DNA from: an uncultured Eggerthellaceae bacterium
Lineage (GTDB): Bacteria > Actinomycetota > Coriobacteriia > Coriobacteriales > Eggerthellaceae
Reading direction: 5' to 3'
Length of the DNA stretch: 6,607 nucleotides
Assembly: GCA_902497215.1 (NCBI GenBank)
Contig: CABVEH010000067.1
Coordinates: 1-6,607 of the forward strand
Made by a program: the position numbers and the translations under genes. Below, one piece after another: positions 5,185 through 6,607 of this stretch. Under the pieces are notes generated by a model. It saw only the letters and a program-made list of their open reading frames with translations, did no database searches and had not been told where the DNA came from. Position 1 is the first letter of the stretch, and each line of letters opens with the position of its first letter.

Positions 5185-6339
5185 CTATTCCGCGTAGTCG
5201 GTTTCCACCTGCACGTCGAACGAGAACTCCGGGTATCTTTTCCGCATGGCTGCGACCAGGTCGTCTTTGGCCTTCTTGCCGTCGGCCTTGAGTTTGACCA
5301 CCATGTCGAAATAGCAGGTCTTCGTGTCGGGGTCGACGTAGAAGGCATGCACGTTCACAACGCCGTCATCCTTCTTCGCCAGCTTTTCGAGCGCCTCCCT
5401 CATGGGAGCGAATTCCGGCGTGGTGTTGTCGGTGCGGATCCCCACGGTCAGCTCGACGTTGAACTTCTCCTGCAGCCCCTTGGCGATGCTCCTGGTGAGT
5501 TCGCCTACCTGGCGCGCCGTGAGGTCGTCGGGGACGTCGATGTACACCGATCCGATGATCTTGTTGGGGCCGAAGTTGTCCATCACGACGTTGTGGACGT
5601 CGCAGACGTTGGGAAACGTCCGGATGTAGCGTTTGATGTTCGCGACGTGTTCGCGGTCTTCCGGCGTGCCGATGATGGGGGCCAGGGCGTCGTGCAGCAC
5701 CTCGATGCCAGCCTTGCACACCACAAGGGAAATGACCACGCCCACGGCGCCGTCGATGTTGACGTTCCACAGGTTCTGCGCGAATGCGACCACCAGCGTG
5801 CCGGCCGAAAGCACCGCGTCGTAGTTGGAATCGACGCCGGAGGCTATTAGGGCCTCGCAGCTCGTCTTGTCGCCGTAGCGCTTGAAGACGATGCCGAGCG
5901 CCACCTTGCCCAGGATGGCCACCACGATGATGGTGATGGTGATGGTCGAATAGCTTGGTGCAGCCGGATGGATTATCTTGAGGATCGACTCCCTCAGTGA
6001 AAGGGCGCCAGCCACCAGGATGATGACGGCGATGACCACCGACGTCAGGTACTCGATGCGCCCGTACCCGAACGGGTGCTTTGCGTCGGGTGGCCGGCCG
6101 GCCACCTTCGTGCCCACGATGGTGACGATGGACGACAGCGCGTCCGTGGCGTTGTTGACGCCGTCGAGGATGATGGCGATGGAGTGCGAGAAGAAGCCGA
6201 TGACCATCTTGAAGGCCACCAACAGCATGTTGCCTGCGATGCCGATGACGCTGGCCTTGACGATCTCGTGCTCGCGGGCGGTTGGCGTCATGTCCGCATG
6301 CGGCTTCGCCGCCGGATGTATGTTGGACTTGTTGGCCAT
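5185..6339 (-). CDS. Cation diffusion facilitator (CDF) metal exporter, MntE-like metal site
   Basis: This 384-residue proton-coupled divalent-metal exporter of the CDF family sits in the cytoplasmic membrane. Six membrane segments lie near 26-50, 51-79, 95-115, 131-153, 160-188 and 192-219, with the hallmark KHPFGYGRIE loop at 88-97. The transport-site residues are N62-x3-D66 in helix 2 and D170-x3-D174 in helix 5. Zinc-type members usually have H/D-x3-D and H-x3-D; the N-D/D-D set is that reported for the manganese exporter MntE, so Mn2+ is the inferred substrate. After the usual CDF cytoplasmic domain (~220-300), about 85 further residues suggest a second small alpha/beta domain, making it longer than YiiP (about 300). 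The start at 6339 is chosen for its ribosome site; the ATG at 6393 would add 18 residues. Its stop is 4 bp from that of the convergent PAP2 gene. Confidence 0.9.
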   Translation of the reverse strand: MANKSNIHPAAKPHADMTPTAREHEIVKASVIGIAGNMLLVAFKMVIGFFSHSIAIILDGVNNATDALSSIVTIVGTKVAGRPPDAKHPFGYGRIEYLTSVVIAVIILVAGALSLRESILKIIHPAAPSYSTITITIIVVAILGKVALGIVFKRYGDKTSCEALIASGVDSNYDAVLSAGTLVVAFAQNLWNVNIDGAVGVVISLVVCKAGIEVLHDALAPIIGTPEDREHVANIKRYIRTFPNVCDVHNVVMDNFGPNKIIGSVYIDVPDDLTARQVGELTRSIAKGLQEKFNVELTVGIRTDNTTPEFAPMREALEKLAKKDDGVVNVHAFYVDPDTKTCYFDMVVKLKADGKKAKDDLVAAMRKRYPEFSFDVQVETDYAE

Positions 6340-6346
6340 CCCGTTG

Positions 6347-6351
6347 CCTCC
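6347..6351 (-). promoter_or_regulatory. Ribosome binding site deciding the CDF start
   Basis: On the minus strand GGAGG lies 7 nt before the ATG at 6339-6337, which favours this start over the in-frame ATG at 6393. Confidence 0.78.
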
Positions 6352-6372
6352 CTGCGTCCATCGTAGCCGCTT

Positions 6373-6392
6373 TGCCGCAGAAACCTGCGGCA
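6373..6392. promoter_or_regulatory. Perfect 8-bp hairpin/palindrome in the CDF leader
   Basis: TGCCGCAG (6373-6380) and CTGCGGCA (6385-6392) are exact reverse complements around a 4-nt loop. It lies 33 nt upstream of the transporter's ATG on the minus strand, and 8 bp upstream of the -35 box of the rightward promoter. It could be an operator serving both directions or a 5'-UTR hairpin. There is no T-tract on the minus strand after it, so it is not a terminator. Confidence 0.5.
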
Positions 6393-6400
6393 TCGTGCGA

Positions 6401-6427
6401 TTGACAACAAAAGGATGACCGTATTAT
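6401..6427 (+). promoter_or_regulatory. Rightward sigma70-type promoter leading out of the window
   Basis: A consensus -35 box TTGACA (6401-6406) is followed after 15 nt by TATTAT (6422-6427), one mismatch from TATAAT. The spacing is slightly short of the ideal 17. Transcription would start near 6434 and run right, where no gene begins before the window ends, so it probably serves a gene outside the window. The same segment lies upstream of the leftward CDF gene, so leftward and rightward control may be linked. Confidence 0.5.
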
Positions 6428-6607
6428 GGGACGGGGAGGTTTGACTCGCGTTACAAGCCCGTGACGCATCCCTGCCTTTCTTGCCCCAATGTCACCCGTT
6501 GCGCTGTTTCCGGCTGCAAGCTCCCGATGAAGCAGGGCTGGCCGGGGCCTTCTTAAAACGAGTCAACGATGTAAAGTGATTTGCGGAAGAAGCAGTCGAG
6601 CCCTACG
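6428..6607 (+). other. Non-coding right end of the window, possible structured 5' leader
   Basis: No start codon with a ribosome site and no sizeable frame is found in these 180 bases. Downstream of the predicted promoter, nested complementary segments are visible: TTGACTCG (6441-6448) with CGAGTCAA (6559-6566), CCCTGC (6470-6475) with GCAGGG (6532-6537), and CTTGC (6480-6484) with GCAAG (6516-6520). I do not recognise a known riboswitch consensus. On the minus strand the last 54 bases are open up to a TAA, which could be the tail of a gene lying to the right, but there is too little to call it. Confidence 0.3.

Noticed and set aside
5158..5850. Plus-strand 230-residue frame antisense to the CDF gene
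   Set aside because: It is a Val/Asp/His-rich shadow of the real minus-strand gene and starts inside the PAP2 coding region without a ribosome site.
5929..5946. Three copies of GATGGT as a microsatellite
   Set aside because: It encodes alternating Thr-Ile in transmembrane segment 4 of the CDF protein; three units are explained by coding constraint.
5366..6469. Long minus-strand frame over the CDF gene
   Set aside because: It has His/Arg-rich low-complexity translation in another frame of the transporter and no family features.
6340..6607. yybP-ykoY manganese riboswitch ahead of the CDF gene
   Set aside because: I looked for its conserved stem and loop layout on the minus strand because of the Mn-type transporter, and did not recognise it.
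6554..6607. C-terminal tail of a minus-strand gene entering from the right
   Set aside because: One frame is open for 17 codons before TAA, but that is too short to tell from chance and no motif is visible.

Overview
The window is GC-rich with tightly packed genes. It holds a TorD-chaperone / molybdopterin-oxidoreductase / four-cluster ferredoxin / NrfD set, a gene combination found in many copies in anaerobic Actinomycetota of the class Coriobacteriia (Eggerthellaceae such as Slackia, Eggerthella or Gordonibacter). That placement is inferred from gene content and composition, not from a marker gene.

Layout. (i) 3-524 (+): the C-terminal part of a TorD/DmsD-like chaperone whose N-terminus lies left of the window. 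(ii) 615-4238 (+): a three-gene operon with a Tat-exported catalytic subunit carrying a [4Fe-4S] cluster and, by prediction, a bis-MGD cofactor (A); a 16-cysteine ferredoxin subunit (B); and an eight-helix NrfD/PsrC-like quinol-oxidising membrane anchor (C). A and B overlap by one base, and B and C are 7 bp apart. (iii) 4239-4601: a 363-bp intergenic region with no credible gene but strong structure. It has two related perfect hairpins and a 102-bp imperfect long inverted repeat. (iv) 4602-5180 (+): a small PAP2-family membrane phosphatase. (v) 5185-6339 (-): a cation diffusion facilitator whose metal-site residues read N-D/D-D, the pattern described for manganese exporters. It converges on the PAP2 gene with only 4 bp between the stop codons. 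(vi) 6340-6607: the leader of the transporter, with a perfect 8-bp hairpin and a rightward sigma70-type promoter that would transcribe out of the window through a possibly structured leader.

How the genes work together. The chaperone probably matures subunit A before Tat export. A, B and C would form a periplasm-facing complex of the polysulfide/thiosulfate-reductase (PsrABC/PhsABC) architecture, moving electrons from menaquinol through C and B to the Mo/W site in A. The substrate cannot be read from the sequence. PAP2 (lipid or undecaprenyl pyrophosphate dephosphorylation) and the metal exporter show no obvious link to the respiratory operon.

I do not see a clearly new system. The items most worth checking are the palindromes at 4244-4346, the MITE-like inverted repeat at 4443-4544, and the possible structured leader after 6427.
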